From: Auanema rhodensis | Taxonomy: Eukaryota; Nematoda; Chromadorea; Rhabditida; Rhabditidae | Reading direction: 5' to 3' | DNA length: 64,000 bases | Assembly (NCBI GenBank): GCA_964057225.1 | Contig: OZ059896.1 | Coordinates: forward strand, 10,354,001 to 10,418,000 | Translations under genes and position numbers: made by a program | Shown: positions 8,669 to 37,977 of the stretch, in pieces | Layout of the letters: each line of letters opens with the position of its first letter | Position numbering within the stretch: the stretch's first letter is position 1 | Notes under the pieces: model-generated | Seen by the model: only the letters and a program-made list of their open reading frames with translations | Told to the model about the DNA's origin: nothing | The model's database searches: none

Positions 8669-11234
8669 ATGGCTAAAGCTAAGGATCAATTTCGAATAGT
8701 ATCTGATAATTCTCGTCAAGTTTTTTTTGTTTTCCAACAGATCTTACACGAAAAGAATAAGAGAATTGAGAATCACTATGCTGGTGAGTTACTTTCTTTT
8801 GTTAGTTATTGAATCAAAACAAATTTATATTTCAAGAAATGATTAATGCTGTTAAAAGTATGGATCAATTAAGAGAGAAATGGGAAATTGAAACAGATGA
8901 AGCAAACAAGTATCGTAAGCTAAATGAATCATTGTACAAGGAATTAATGTACATTAATATTTCTATGTATATTTATTTAAGAATACATTTAGGGCTAAAG
9001 ACATAAAGTTAAAAACTGTACAGGCCGAGTTAATGGATGCCAGGACTCAGATAAGAAGTCAACTTGCTCAAAACAGTGCTCTGAAAGCTGATTTAGAAGA
9101 ATATGAAAAACGCTTTGTTTTGGTCAAGGAACTGTTAAAGGTACATAACCAATATATTGTCAATCAAGTTTTTTTATTCAGAATGCTATTGATATACCAT
9201 CCGTTCACATGAAAGAATTGGCATTTCTAAAAGAGCCCGGATTAGTTCGTACTCATTCTACTAGATTAGCTAAACAATGCAAGGTGGAAGTTGAAGTAGT
9301 TCACTTATTTAAGGTTTTATAATTTTGTAATTATCTTGTTCAGATGGAAGATGACACTACTAGTGATAATCTCGACTATGATCAGACTGGTGACAGCATG
9401 GATTTAGATGATGATAATGAAAATTCTTACCAGTACGTTACACGTCTTCCCTAATTTTTATCAATGTGCATTGTAGTTGTCGCCGTTCTTCTGGCCTGAG
9501 AGGAAAAAGATCTAGTGTCGCTCTTGCCAATAAGCGGAATCGTAGTCGCATAATAGCAAGTCCTATTGATGAGGAAGAAATGGTAAATGCAGAATAGAAT
9601 TTATTTAGTAACACTGTATTGATAGGAAGAAGCGCCAAGGAAACGGTCTAAAGACTTAGATCTTGAAGCTGTAATTGCTAGATCTGATTTCGAATCATCA
9701 AGACCAAGTCGTAGTACTAAAGTCACAATTCGAAGAAGTCTCAATCGAAGTATGTCGGAGGGTAGAATACTAGAAGATATCGTAGGTTATGATAAAACTA
9801 TTTGCCTAATTGTTTGTTCTCAGGAAAGCAGAAGGCATACTGCTCTTAAAGGGCTACAGAGCACACCACACGCTACCAGTACTATTGACTTGTATGTGTT
9901 CTATTTTAACATGAATAAATTTCCTATTTAGAAGAAAACAAACTCCTGGTTCAGCTCAATCATGGGCAAGAGCAGGACCTCTTGAACGACGGGAGCACAC
10001 ATTCGAAAAATTATCGAGCTACTTTAAGGTTGCTAAGTTGCTTCAAATCAAATTAAATTAATTTCATTTTGATATAGATGACAAATTGTGATGTATGTCA
10101 CGGAGGTATAAACTTTGCTGCTAAACCTGCCATGAAGTGTAGAGATTGTCATCAACATGTTCATGTTACATGTGGAAGGTTTGTACTTTTTAATTGTATA
10201 TTTTAGGATTTTTTTTAGAAAGCTAGCCCTGCCTTGTGTACCTCGTTCTGCCACTCCTGTAAAAACGCCCAGCAAATCAAGAGGCCAAACTACCACATTC
10301 AGATTAAAGGTATAGAAGAAATAGTTGTTTTCTTTTTCAAAATAAAATATTCAGGATTTCTGTCCCTCTAGTGCCCCTATGATTGCTTATCCAATTATTC
10401 ATTGCGTTGTGGCTTTGGAGAATCGGGGTTTACATCATGAAGGAATTTATCGTGTACCGGGAAAAAAATCTCAGGTTACGGCGGTTTTAAATGAATTGAG
10501 AACTTCGCGTGCTATCCCGAAACTTGAACTTCAAGATATCGAAGTAATTCCTGACTGTATCAAACAATTTTTGATGGAGTTAAGAGTAAGCTCCCTCTTT
10601 TTTTAGTTTCTAGACACCAAATACAATGTTTAGGATCCTCTTATCCCTAAGTCATCAAGGGAAGAATTTGTACGTGCTGCACTTGGTGGTAATCTCAAAG
10701 CTTTGAACACAGCTATATTCGATCTACCGCAACCAAATCGAGACACACTAGCTTATCTTATATTGCATTGGCAAAAAGTACAAAAACATTTATTATGTAT
10801 GGTGATAATATATTTTTCTTAGGTCATTGGACATTGTCAACAAAATAAAATGCCTAAGGAAAATGTAGCTAGATGTGTCGCTCTCAGTGTAATGGGAAGA
10901 TCCTCTTATGCTCGTGGAGATTTGGGGAGTGCTTCACGGGAAACTGGTGAACTTGAAAAAGTTCTTTTGGAGCTTCTAGGCTTGTCAGCGGTAATTTTTT
11001 GGTTAAAAACAGAAATAATTAAATTAATCATAGGAATATTGGCAACGATTTATCAACCACGATTCTTCTTCAAATGTACTCTCCTCCGTTATCAGTCTGA
11101 GCGAATCGAGGGATTCTCCTTCACCTGTGGACAGGAGCATGCTAGGCCCTATTAAAGGGTCACCACAAGCAACACCATATTTGATTCGAACTCGACGTCA
11201 AAAGGAGAGACTATTTGATGCTCCTAATTACTGA
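8669..11234 (+). CDS. cyk-4: MgcRacGAP / CYK-4, centralspindlin Rho GTPase-activating protein
   Basis: About 14 small exons. An N-terminal coiled coil (roughly residues 20-150; [38 protein letters not shown]) would bind ZEN-4 (MKLP1). A basic, Ser/Arg-rich linker follows ([15 protein letters not shown]). Next is a C1 zinc finger ([20 protein letters not shown] ... [12 protein letters not shown]) and a RhoGAP domain with the arginine-finger motif GIYRVPGKK. The C-terminal tail is Ser-rich. Centralspindlin bundles the spindle midzone and directs RhoA-dependent cytokinesis. The predicted length of about 660 residues is near that of C. elegans CYK-4. The start is the first ATG in the coiled-coil frame, three bases after a TATAG acceptor. 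The run GTTTTTTTTGTTTTCCAACAG in exon 1 is too short for an intron and is read through in frame. Confidence 0.95.
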
Positions 11235-11651
11235 GGGGAGAAAAACATAAAAGTAAAAGATCTTTTAATTTTCATTATTTATTGTTGCCAAGGTTATACA
11301 GTATTGTCACTAATCAGAAATAGTTTTCTTAGTATGCCAAGGTGTTATCGAACGTGTAAATAGCTTTCGTAAACCCATTCTGTCATCAATATTAATAAAT
11401 GACATATTTTATTTTATATGAACTAATTGCGCATTTTGTAATTCTGCCGTTAAAGCGAAATTTCTTGTGAGTAAATAAGTGTAGAATGAACGTTATTAAA
11501 TTCCTGATATTATCGTGCACTCTTGCTGCTCAGTGAAATATTATCATCTTTATTATATTCTATTGGTACTATTGTCATCTTTTCATAGAAACCATTCAAT
11601 TAAAACGTTAATAGTTGTTTTGTTCTTAGACAATAAACAGGCGTGCGGAAA
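11235..11651. other. Intergenic, cyk-4 to sulfurtransferase
   Basis: 417 bp of AT-rich sequence holding the cyk-4 3' UTR (AATAAAT near 11393) and the upstream region of the next gene. No coding frame, RNA gene or repeat was seen. Confidence 0.5.
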
Positions 11652-12955
11652 ATGCCATCAAATGTAGTTAGTTGTGATTGGCTGAAAAATAATTTGGTAT
11701 GTTACCTATCAAAGCTAATTTTTATAAGAATAATTAGGATGATTCTCAAGTAAAGGTTCTTGATGTAACCCATACAATGAAGCCAAAAAGAGATTGGATT
11801 CAGTTTAAAAATGGCGATTTTGGAAATTTCCCGAAACTAATGGCTGAAAATGTAAGAGCATTATTCATTTTAACCTATTGATGTGTCATAGATCGAAACA
11901 GAGTACGTAATTTCCCACATACCAGGTGCTATGCACTTCAATCTTGATGTAGCTTTTTATCCTAGCCAGTAAGTGCTAATATCAGAAATATTATTGACAA
12001 CTGAAATAGATGGGAGAAATCTTCTTTGTACGCGCCAGAGCTCTTCCAAACATACATAAAAATGTTGGGAATTAACAACGATGATCATGTAGTATTGTAT
12101 AGTCGAGGTCCTGCTTCTGGTATGCTCTTTGCTTCAAGAGCTTGGTGGACTTTTAAGGCTTGCTGTTGAGTTACTAGAACTGAGCTCTAAAATAGGACTT
12201 TCAGTTGTATGGCTTTCATAATGTTACGGTATTGAACGGTGGCTTCAGTCAATGGACCAAGTTAGGCTATCCTGTTGATGGAATTCTTCCTACACCCCCA
12301 GTTAGTCTGTTATAATAACTAATGAAAGTATTAAATTTAGTTGGGGAACTTCATTGCTAAGCCAATAAATGAAAAGTTTTTGATCACGTTTGATGAACTG
12401 AATTCAAAGAATCAAGATGGTGAATCACTATTTACTAGTACTGAAAAAGTGAAGCTTTCTTCAGTTTTTGAACAAAATAGGAAATCTTTAGATAAATTAC
12501 ATAGATGCAAGATCATCTGATCAGTTCACAGGAAACGCTCCTCTTGGATTTCCTGCCAAAGGTAATATTTCAAAAATATCGGTTTAATATTTATCTATTT
12601 TCGATGCCACTGGTTCTCATATCAAAGGAGCTATTAATTTTCCATTGAGCAAAGTAGTAGATGAAAATGGTTTGAAGAATAATACAGACATTACACAAGG
12701 TGAAAACATATAATGTGAAAGTTCTCATGATCATTTTCTAGCTCTTCTTGAAGCTGATATTAAAACCGAAAAACCAATTATTATTGCCTGCGGTGGTGGG
12801 ATTCAAGCTTGCGTAATTTTCCTCGCATTGCTCGAAATTGGGCATACTTCTCGTGTTTACAATGTTAGTTATTGTTTTCATCTATCCAACCAATATAATT
12901 CCAGGGGAGCATGGTCGAAATAGCAGCTCGAGCTTCTCATTTAATAGCGGAATAA
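11652..12955 (+). CDS. Mercaptopyruvate / thiosulfate sulfurtransferase (tandem rhodanese)
   Basis: About nine exons encoding two rhodanese domains, near 300 residues. Domain 1, which is non-catalytic, has LDVTHTMKPKRD, HIPGAMHFN and WWTFKLYGFHNVTVLNGGF. Domain 2 has YIDARSSDQFTG, SHIKGAINFP and the active-site loop IIACGGGIQAC, in which the Cys before GGG would carry the persulfide. These enzymes move sulfur from 3-mercaptopyruvate or thiosulfate to acceptors and take part in hydrogen sulfide metabolism. C. elegans has several paralogues (mpst genes); which one this is cannot be told. Two introns are unusual: 12158-12204 starts with GC, and 12562-12603 apparently ends in CG instead of AG. 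It converges on mrpl-2, 171 bp away. Confidence 0.9.
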
Positions 12956-13126
12956 TATGGACTTTTACATTAATGTACAATATTGAAACGCGTCTTTTAA
13001 GATTTTAAATGTAATAGTTCTCACTCAGCATGGCTTCATTCCATTATGAAAAATAAATTCGATGATTCATTATATGTAGTAAACTAAGCAAGTAATAACA
13101 ACAACAAGAACTAAAATATTATAATA

Positions 13127-14353
13127 TTAATCTGGATATTCCCTATTGCTGTAACCAGCGTGCAACAAATTGTGAACCTTAGCATGTCCATGCAGACCAC
13201 TTACATCATCCTTTGTTAAACTAAACTGGTATGTGGAGGGAGACTCATTAGGGGGTTTGTCTAAAGCTCTCACTGGAGGCAATGCTCTGACCTGTAATGA
13301 TTCAATGAGCAAAAACCAGATTTAGTATAGCTTACCTTGCGACCAAAATATCCATCTTTTTTATGAAACAGTCCGCTACTCATCTTATACCCAAATCTAC
13401 GATGCATTTGGGCAGATCCATAAATTTTTCCTTCGATATCTGAGTGTGAAAGTCGACCAACAGTCCCCATGCAAGTACGATGCAAAGAGAATTCATGTTT
13501 GTGAGGCAACTGAATACGTTTAATATAAATCAAAAAGGATTAATAATCCTACTCGTATAACAGTGAAATCTCCTTGATGACGAACAATAGTTCCAGCAGT
13601 GCCAGCTTTCACAATAAAAACTTCTGAATCTTCCGATGGATATTTTTCAACACTATTAATCAACGTTCCAGGAGCTAATGATCCTATAGGATAAGCATTT
13701 CCTTCTACCCCTATCACAGGATTTTCGGAAATATGACAAGATGTAGATATAATATCTCCAGCCCTAAAAACCATAGATGTATAAAAAGTTTACTTAGTAA
13801 TTTTACATCATTTTCTCGGTAGCTAAGATCCAACGTTTTCCATTCACCCCAGCAGCTAAAGCTATATGGGAAGAACGATTTGGATCACGTCTAACTTCTA
13901 ATATTCTTTCATCGTAAGTTTGTCCCGGTTCAGAAGGACCCCTAAAACAATTTTCAAAGTAACAGTGACGATGAAGAGCAAACCTTCGATGGAAATCAAT
14001 CATGAAATAATCAAACTTTACTCCTCCACCAATATGTTGATTTACTTTTCGCCCAGTTTCAGGGTTGCGTCCTCCCAATCTTTAAATCAATAAAAAATGC
14101 TATGAAACTTGTAAATTTAAAAACCTGTTAATTTGAAGAGGTTTGTGTGTGTAGTTCCCACCTGTTTTTTCTTCTAAATCTTTTTCATCCCATAAATATC
14201 TTGGTAATGGCTTAGTTCCTCTAGCTGGTAAATTTCTTTTAGCGATAAAAACCTGAAAAAATAAAATAAACAAAACCAAAGTTGTGTACAAACTCTTGCG
14301 GGTTGAGCAACCAATCGTAATGTCTTTAACTCAGAGCATAATGAAGGAATCAT
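13127..14353 (-). CDS. mrpl-2: Mitochondrial large ribosomal subunit protein uL2m (MRPL2)
   Basis: Several exons on the minus strand giving about 310 residues. The N-terminus (MIPSLCSELKTLRLVAQPAR) looks like a mitochondrial presequence. The uL2 core is clear: GGRNPETGRKVNQHIGGG, YERILEVRRDPNRSSHIAL, NAYPIGSLAPGTLI, KAGTAGTIVRHQGDFTVIR and the C-terminal MGTVGRLSHSDIEGK. uL2 stabilises the peptidyl-transferase centre of the mitoribosome. An acceptor (ACTTGCAG) lies two bases before the ATG and the gene starts 137 bp after the stop of the SRR1-like gene, so it is the last gene of a likely operon and probably SL2-spliced. Confidence 0.93.
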
Positions 14354-14490
14354 CCCTGCAAGTACTCAAACGGTAAAACAAAAATGATAAAGCAGGTATA
14401 AGATATATAACGTTAATCAAAACGCATCTTTTAACATTAAAAAAATTCTAAAGAATATATTACTCTGTGAAACATTATAAACAAACAGAA

Positions 14491-15275
14491 CTAAAACGTT
14501 GGTATAACACAATCTTCTGAAAGATATAAGATACTTGTCTGAGAAAAAAAAAGAGGATTGGGAGAATATAGTGGTAAATCAATGGAATCACATAACGTTC
14601 GGAACTTATTTAAATATGGGTATTCACTTTCTATACCATCTACTCTAGGGTAATCATTGCAAATAAAAATTACTTTTTTCAATTGTTTGCCCCAGTTTAC
14701 TTTCAAATAATCTTCCAGAAGCTGATGTATGCCGTGAATGAGAACTATAACTTCAAAAGAATCATGATTTTTTGCCGTAGCAAAACCAGGGTTCGGAGCA
14801 ATAATGGACACATTTTCTAGATTCTTAAGGTATTCGTTTTCAACGGAAGAACAAACAATTTCCTTAAAAATATTATAGAAGATTAGACAATTATTTAACT
14901 TATGCTACCTGGAAAATCATTTGTGATTTAAAATGCCTTATAAGATTTAAACAAAGGAGTAATTGATGAGCTCCAGGGCACCACGATCCGTCAAAATGTC
15001 CATTTCCAACAAGATAAAACTTCTTGATCTGTTCATCACTTATAATTTTGTTGATTCGTTTTATTATCCATTCACTATAAACCATTCACTACAAGATATT
15101 TAAGATCTCTTTCAACACAGAAAATTGCTTACTCTAAGCCTGATAAAACCATAGACTGTGAACATGTCGCTAAAGCTTTTTTCACAGAGTCTATTGATCC
15201 CGATGGAGGAAGAAAAAACTTCTTCTCACATTTTCTAGATTTTTTTGTTACAATTGTAAAACCGCCATCCTCCAT
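14491..15275 (-). CDS. SRR1-like protein (SRRD family)
   Basis: Three exons, about 228 residues. The N-terminus MEDGGFTIVTKKSRKC resembles the start of SRR1-like proteins. Next come KKFYLVGNGHFDGSWCPGAH followed by QLLLCLNLIRHF, matching the SRR1 core GxGxF...(A)xxQL...L, and then a block containing EDCVIPTF at the C-terminus. SRR1 family members were first linked to circadian and phytochrome signalling in plants; the vertebrate homologue is associated with haem and clock regulation, and the biochemical role is unclear. The second exon starts at the TTTATAG acceptor, because an earlier acceptor would give an in-frame stop. It is the third gene in the eel-1 operon. Confidence 0.82.
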
Positions 15276-15464
15276 ATCCTAAACTTTCATTCTCATACTA
15301 TATATTAAATAAGAACACATTAAAATATATTAAGTTCGAAACAAATAAATAACAAATAAGAAAAAATAATAAAAAAAATTTATATAGGGTGCACCCGACA
15401 AACTTAACAATAATATAACGAACTCTAGAGCAACTAAACACTGAATTATACAACTTCTAACTTA

Positions 15465-16325
15465 TTACCGGTTATCAATGAGAACATGGACTGTCTTTGG
15501 ACGACTCTTAGTTTCAACTAACAAGAAACGCCATTCCCAATTACCATCACGTTGCTCCATTTCTGCTTGAGCGAGACCCTCATCGCGATCACCCTTAACA
15601 ATAAAAAGATAATCAAGTAAGCCTAATTATAATGCATACTTTCAAATGAAAAAGAACGCGAATTCGTTGCTTCCCATCTTTTTCATATTTATGGTGGGCT
15701 ACATGTCGTCTTCTACCACGAGATGTTTCCTCTCCAAAGCCAGCAATAGTACTACCGAAAAGATCCATGCACCGACCATCGTCACGAACCAGAGACAGAG
15801 CTCTAATATAAAAACTTTAACAACAAAAAAAATGTTCTTTATACTTAGTGAATATAGTTTGAGGACTATCAGAAGCGAAAAATTCTCCAGCTAAAAGGTA
15901 AGCAAATGCTCCTAGTAAAGCGACTGCAGCTGCTACAGCGACATATAAAAACGTGTTTGTAGTTTTCTCTACTACCTATAATGGCATTGTACTGGAAAGA
16001 AGCTAATATGAGGAGACTTTTCCAGTGAATGTTGTAGGCTTCTTATCTTGCTTTATGAGAACCTCCTCAAGAATAGATCTTTGTAATTGACCACCCTTTT
16101 CTTCTGGTGCACTCCCGACCTTTAATTCTTTTTCCTTATTAGTCGAGAGATGCCTAACCTCTTGCCTAAAACAGGCTCTTCGGAAAAGCTTTCTGATCTT
16201 ACAAACCTAGTTAAAACTCTAAAAAAAGCGCCCGTTGTTTTTGCTTGTTTTGCAAGGCTATGGTACTCATGTAGACCTTGGCGAGTTAATAAATTAAAAC
16301 GTAAAACAACCACGGGTACCTTCAT
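15465..16325 (-). CDS. TIMM21: TIM21, subunit of the mitochondrial TIM23 import complex
   Basis: Exons on the minus strand give about 215 residues. A basic, hydroxylated presequence (MKVPVVVLRFNLLTRQGLHE) is followed by a charged segment, then one membrane segment (TFLYVAVAAAVALLGAFAYL, roughly residues 95-115). The intermembrane-space domain contains DLFGSTIAGFGEETSRGRR, HHKYEKDGKQRIRVLFHLKG and the C-terminal NWEWRFLLVE...VLIDNR, typical of TIM21. TIM21 links the TOM and TIM23 complexes and helps couple import to respiratory-chain assembly. A 42-nt intron near 16166-16208 was needed to keep the frame. The start codon follows the TTATTCAG acceptor immediately, so the trans-spliced mRNA would have almost no 5' UTR. 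Confidence 0.87.
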
Positions 16326-16647
16326 CTGAATAATTGATATAAAACAAATATTGAAAAATGGAAAAATAAAATATACACTGGTCAAACAGGCTACAATGAA
16401 TAAGGCTTGTTAAAACAATTTTATATGACCCAATTATCTATACATAAACATCACCAACGCATTAAAGAGAAATAGAACTTTTAACGGTACTTATTGTAGA
16501 AAAACTATCAAAAAGATGGGAGGTGTAAAAATGGGAGTTGACCCGAAAACTGATTCAAAAGCGAACATATTGATTAGATCAATGGTAAGCATGACTAAAA
16601 TTGACTTAAAGAAAATTGATTATATACGAGAATGATAATAATGCTAT
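16326..16647 (-). other. Intercistronic region, eel-1 to TIM21
   Basis: 322 bp between stop and start codons inside the likely operon. It should hold the eel-1 polyadenylation site and the U-rich element used for SL2 splicing. A plus-strand open stretch of 23 codons (16516-16584) ending at a GTAAGC donor is present but leads nowhere. Confidence 0.5.
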
Positions 16648-30833
<14,186 letters not shown>

Positions 30834-31315
30834 GGTAAGAAGACAACAAAATTAAAACTCAAATATACATTGATTCCAAAACGCAAGGAAAACCCGTTGT
30901 GTGGGAAAATCCCTTCAACTGAAATATTTGGATATGAAAGCAATATCGATTCAAACAATAATTGCTGCAAATTAATTCCGTATAATAAATATTTTAAAGT
31001 TTCAGGATTACAATAATAAAACTATTTTTTTTAAGATATTTTTACATATAAAATGTAAAGTGTATATTAATTGAACTTGATCTTCTGTAAATATATTTAT
31101 ACATTTACAAAAATATTAACAAAACCGCATAAGAATAATCATATTCGACATGTAACAGATGACTTTTAAAGGTCTGCTCATACCCACATGGGAAGCAAAC
31201 TTACAGTAGGTTTATCAATAGAGCGCGGTGCTCTAAAATATATGATGATTTAAATTTGCCTTCACAATGGTTTGATCAATAAAGCTAAATATCCAGCAAA
31301 ACCACAAAATATATC

Positions 31316-31660
31316 TTATTCGTCCCTAGATGACGAAATTATATTAATATTTGAATAATGTATCAGAGATGCCGATGCCCTTAACTCATTTAGCATCAAA
31401 TAGAGTGCCATTTGAAAATTTTCCCTGGTTGATTCATGAGCAATGATCATCTTCATATCTAAACAGTTCGGAAAAGTGTATGAAGATAACTGGTTTCTGG
31501 TATAATGTTCAGAAAAATAATACTTAATGATATATACAAGCTGAAATACACTTAAAAATTGTCTTACCATTAGTTTTTTCATTAAACATGTTCCTATTAC
31601 TATTTTATGCAGATGGAACATTCTCCAGGAGCCCACAAAAAATATTTTAATCTTCTTCAC
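31316..31660 (-). CDS. Unassigned open reading frame, 114 codons
   Basis: Uninterrupted for 114 codons, which is unusual by chance in DNA this AT-rich. The product is neutral to basic, with a hydrophobic N-terminal half (LVYIIKYYFSEHYTRN) and a helical C-terminal half (ENFQMALYLMLNELRASASL). No family was recognised. It lies on the same strand as eel-1, about 480 bp upstream, and so could be a small gene ahead of it, part of a longer spliced gene, or non-coding. The true start is uncertain; ATGs occur at residues 1, 14, 27 and 31. Confidence 0.3.
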   Translation of the reverse strand: MKKIKIFFVGSWRMFHLHKIVIGTCLMKKLMVRQFLSVFQLVYIIKYYFSEHYTRNQLSSYTFPNCLDMKMIIAHESTRENFQMALYLMLNELRASASLIHYSNINIISSSRDE

Positions 31661-31844
31661 TTCAGAATGTATAAGAATGGTAAAAAGTTGAGAAATATTC
31701 TACATTTTCAAGGAGACCCCAGGGCTTCGATCATACATTTTTCTGAAATCCTTTGAAGTATACGGATGGAAGTGGGAGGAATTCTATTTCGAACTCAAAG
31801 GCTTCATTTCAATTTGATATTTCATTTTCACTACATTTTAATCC

Positions 31845-31853
31845 GAAGCCAAT
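31845..31853 (+). promoter_or_regulatory. Possible CHE-1 (ASE) motif upstream of the cyclase
   Basis: GAAGCCAAT, about 70 bp before the start codon, contains the GAAGCC core bound by the CHE-1 zinc-finger factor that drives many gcy genes in ASE neurons. A short match to a degenerate motif; weak on its own. Confidence 0.25.
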
Positions 31854-31919
31854 TGAAGAGGCTGCTTAAATACTGTATTTGAAAGTTGTTCACAATCTTG
31901 CCAGTTATACTCGTGAGCG

Positions 31920-36586
<4,667 letters not shown>

Positions 36587-36817
36587 ATTGTAGTTTATTA
36601 CAAAAAATTAGCAAAATGAACGGATGTTTTACTCGAGCGATTGTATTAGCAAATTACGTTTATTTTTGCATTTGTTGTAAACCTGTAACAAAATTAATAA
36701 TGAACCAATCAAAGATTAATTTCAAATGGTTTCCATGTTATCAATTCTTTCCGGGAAAAAAGTTGTCGACGTTACAAACTAAATGCCGATAATAAAAAAA
36801 CTGAAATCAAAAAACAA

Positions 36818-37749
36818 TTAAATGCAAATCACCTCAATCGTTATGTTTCCTATAGAATCAGGTGTAGCATCATTAAAATCAGGTGAAAACTCTGCCGTAG
36901 CTAAAATGACCGCCTAAATGTATTTTTAAAGGTTAAAACTTTGCAGGTACTTCACTTTTTTCACGTTTGTTAATGCTCTGGTCAAAGCTACAAAATGATT
37001 AGGAGATATATCATTTTCTATAAAAACACCAGCAGACGCATGATAATTATTCGGACATTCTTTATATAATACTGAAATATTTTCTATAGCTTTAAACCCA
37101 TAAAACAACTATAACTAACAGTATTGACAGCCATAAGTTAATCCAGATCTTACACACCACCCAATATTTCGTAATTTATTATATACTGCCATTTTTTTAT
37201 AGAATGAAGTACCACCACCTTGGGTCTTCAAAAACATCCATAAATCCTCTTTAAAAATAATTTTAAAATATATAAGATTCATAAAATGAAACCGGATGAA
37301 ACCACTTGTTCGTTTTCGTAGACACAAATAGATTTTTTCACATAGAACAGGTAATAAATTTCTTCTAAGCTCAGTTCTAAACTACATTCTCCAATACGCA
37401 TACCTTCAAAAAGCAAATCTAGCTTGAAATATAAAACAAAAGCTAAATCACCTCCCCAGTTATTGTCTGCTCCAGAAGGCAAACTTGAAAAAACGTCTGG
37501 ATTCACATTATTTTGTCGTTCACCCAGTGTATGCCCATACTTACCCTAAACAGAATAGTGTTTTCCTTTTCAATTACAAACACAAGAAATTATTCATATT
37601 ACCATTCTAGACAGATACACTGCAGCATTCATATCATTAACTCTAAACAGACCGCCCTGTCTATGCACTGATATAACATCAGGCGGCTTTAATGAACATG
37701 ATTGAGGTATCCTGCCGTACTTTTTATATTGAAAGCTTAATAAGTCCAT
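36818..37749 (-). CDS. tRNA-splicing endonuclease catalytic subunit SEN2 (TSEN2)
   Basis: About six exons, near 240 residues. The N-terminus (MDLLSFQYKKYGRIP) leads to GLFRVNDMNAAVYLSRMGKYGHTLGE, matching the SEN2 substrate-recognition region. The nuclease fold follows: AVYNKLRNIGWCVRSGLTYG, QYLLYKECPNNYHASAGVFI and LTNVKKAVILAT. The Tyr of LTYG, the His of NYHAS and the Lys of VKK correspond to the catalytic triad of the archaeal and eukaryal endonuclease. With SEN34 and partners it removes introns from pre-tRNAs in the nucleus. It is shorter than human TSEN2 (465 residues). An acceptor (ATTTTTAG) one base before the ATG and a 228-bp gap from FAAH suggest it is the last gene of an operon. 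Confidence 0.82.
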
Positions 37750-37977
37750 ACTAAAAATTATATGTAATATAAATTAAATAATGTATAAAAATAAAAATCG
37801 ATCTGATCAATCTACCCCTTAAAAAGTAACTTTTGAAAATATTTATTAATGAATGATACGCTAGTTTTGTTTGAATAATTAATACAATTTTTCTGTATTT
37901 ATCACAGCTTATAGGAAAAAAGGCACAAAAATATTAATTTTACCCCAGAATATGAATATTTGAGCAAGATAAGGCAA

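Larger units (their letters stand above)
30834..31919. promoter_or_regulatory. Divergent intergenic region, eel-1 / guanylyl cyclase
   Basis: About 1.1 kb between divergent genes. It contains one unexplained minus-strand open frame (31316-31660) and, close to the cyclase start, GAAGCCAAT at 31845-31853, which resembles the CHE-1 (ASE motif) core. An acceptor-like TTTCAG about 85 bp before the eel-1 start may be its leader splice site. Confidence 0.45.

Noticed and set aside
8690-8750. Apparent 21-nt intron (GTTTTTTTT...CCAACAG) in cyk-4 exon 1
   Set aside because: Too short to splice and the sequence reads through in frame.
16516-16584. Plus-strand 23-codon open stretch ending at a GTAAGC donor between eel-1 and TIM21
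   Set aside because: No following exon could be found and it lies in an operon gap on the opposite strand; most likely chance.
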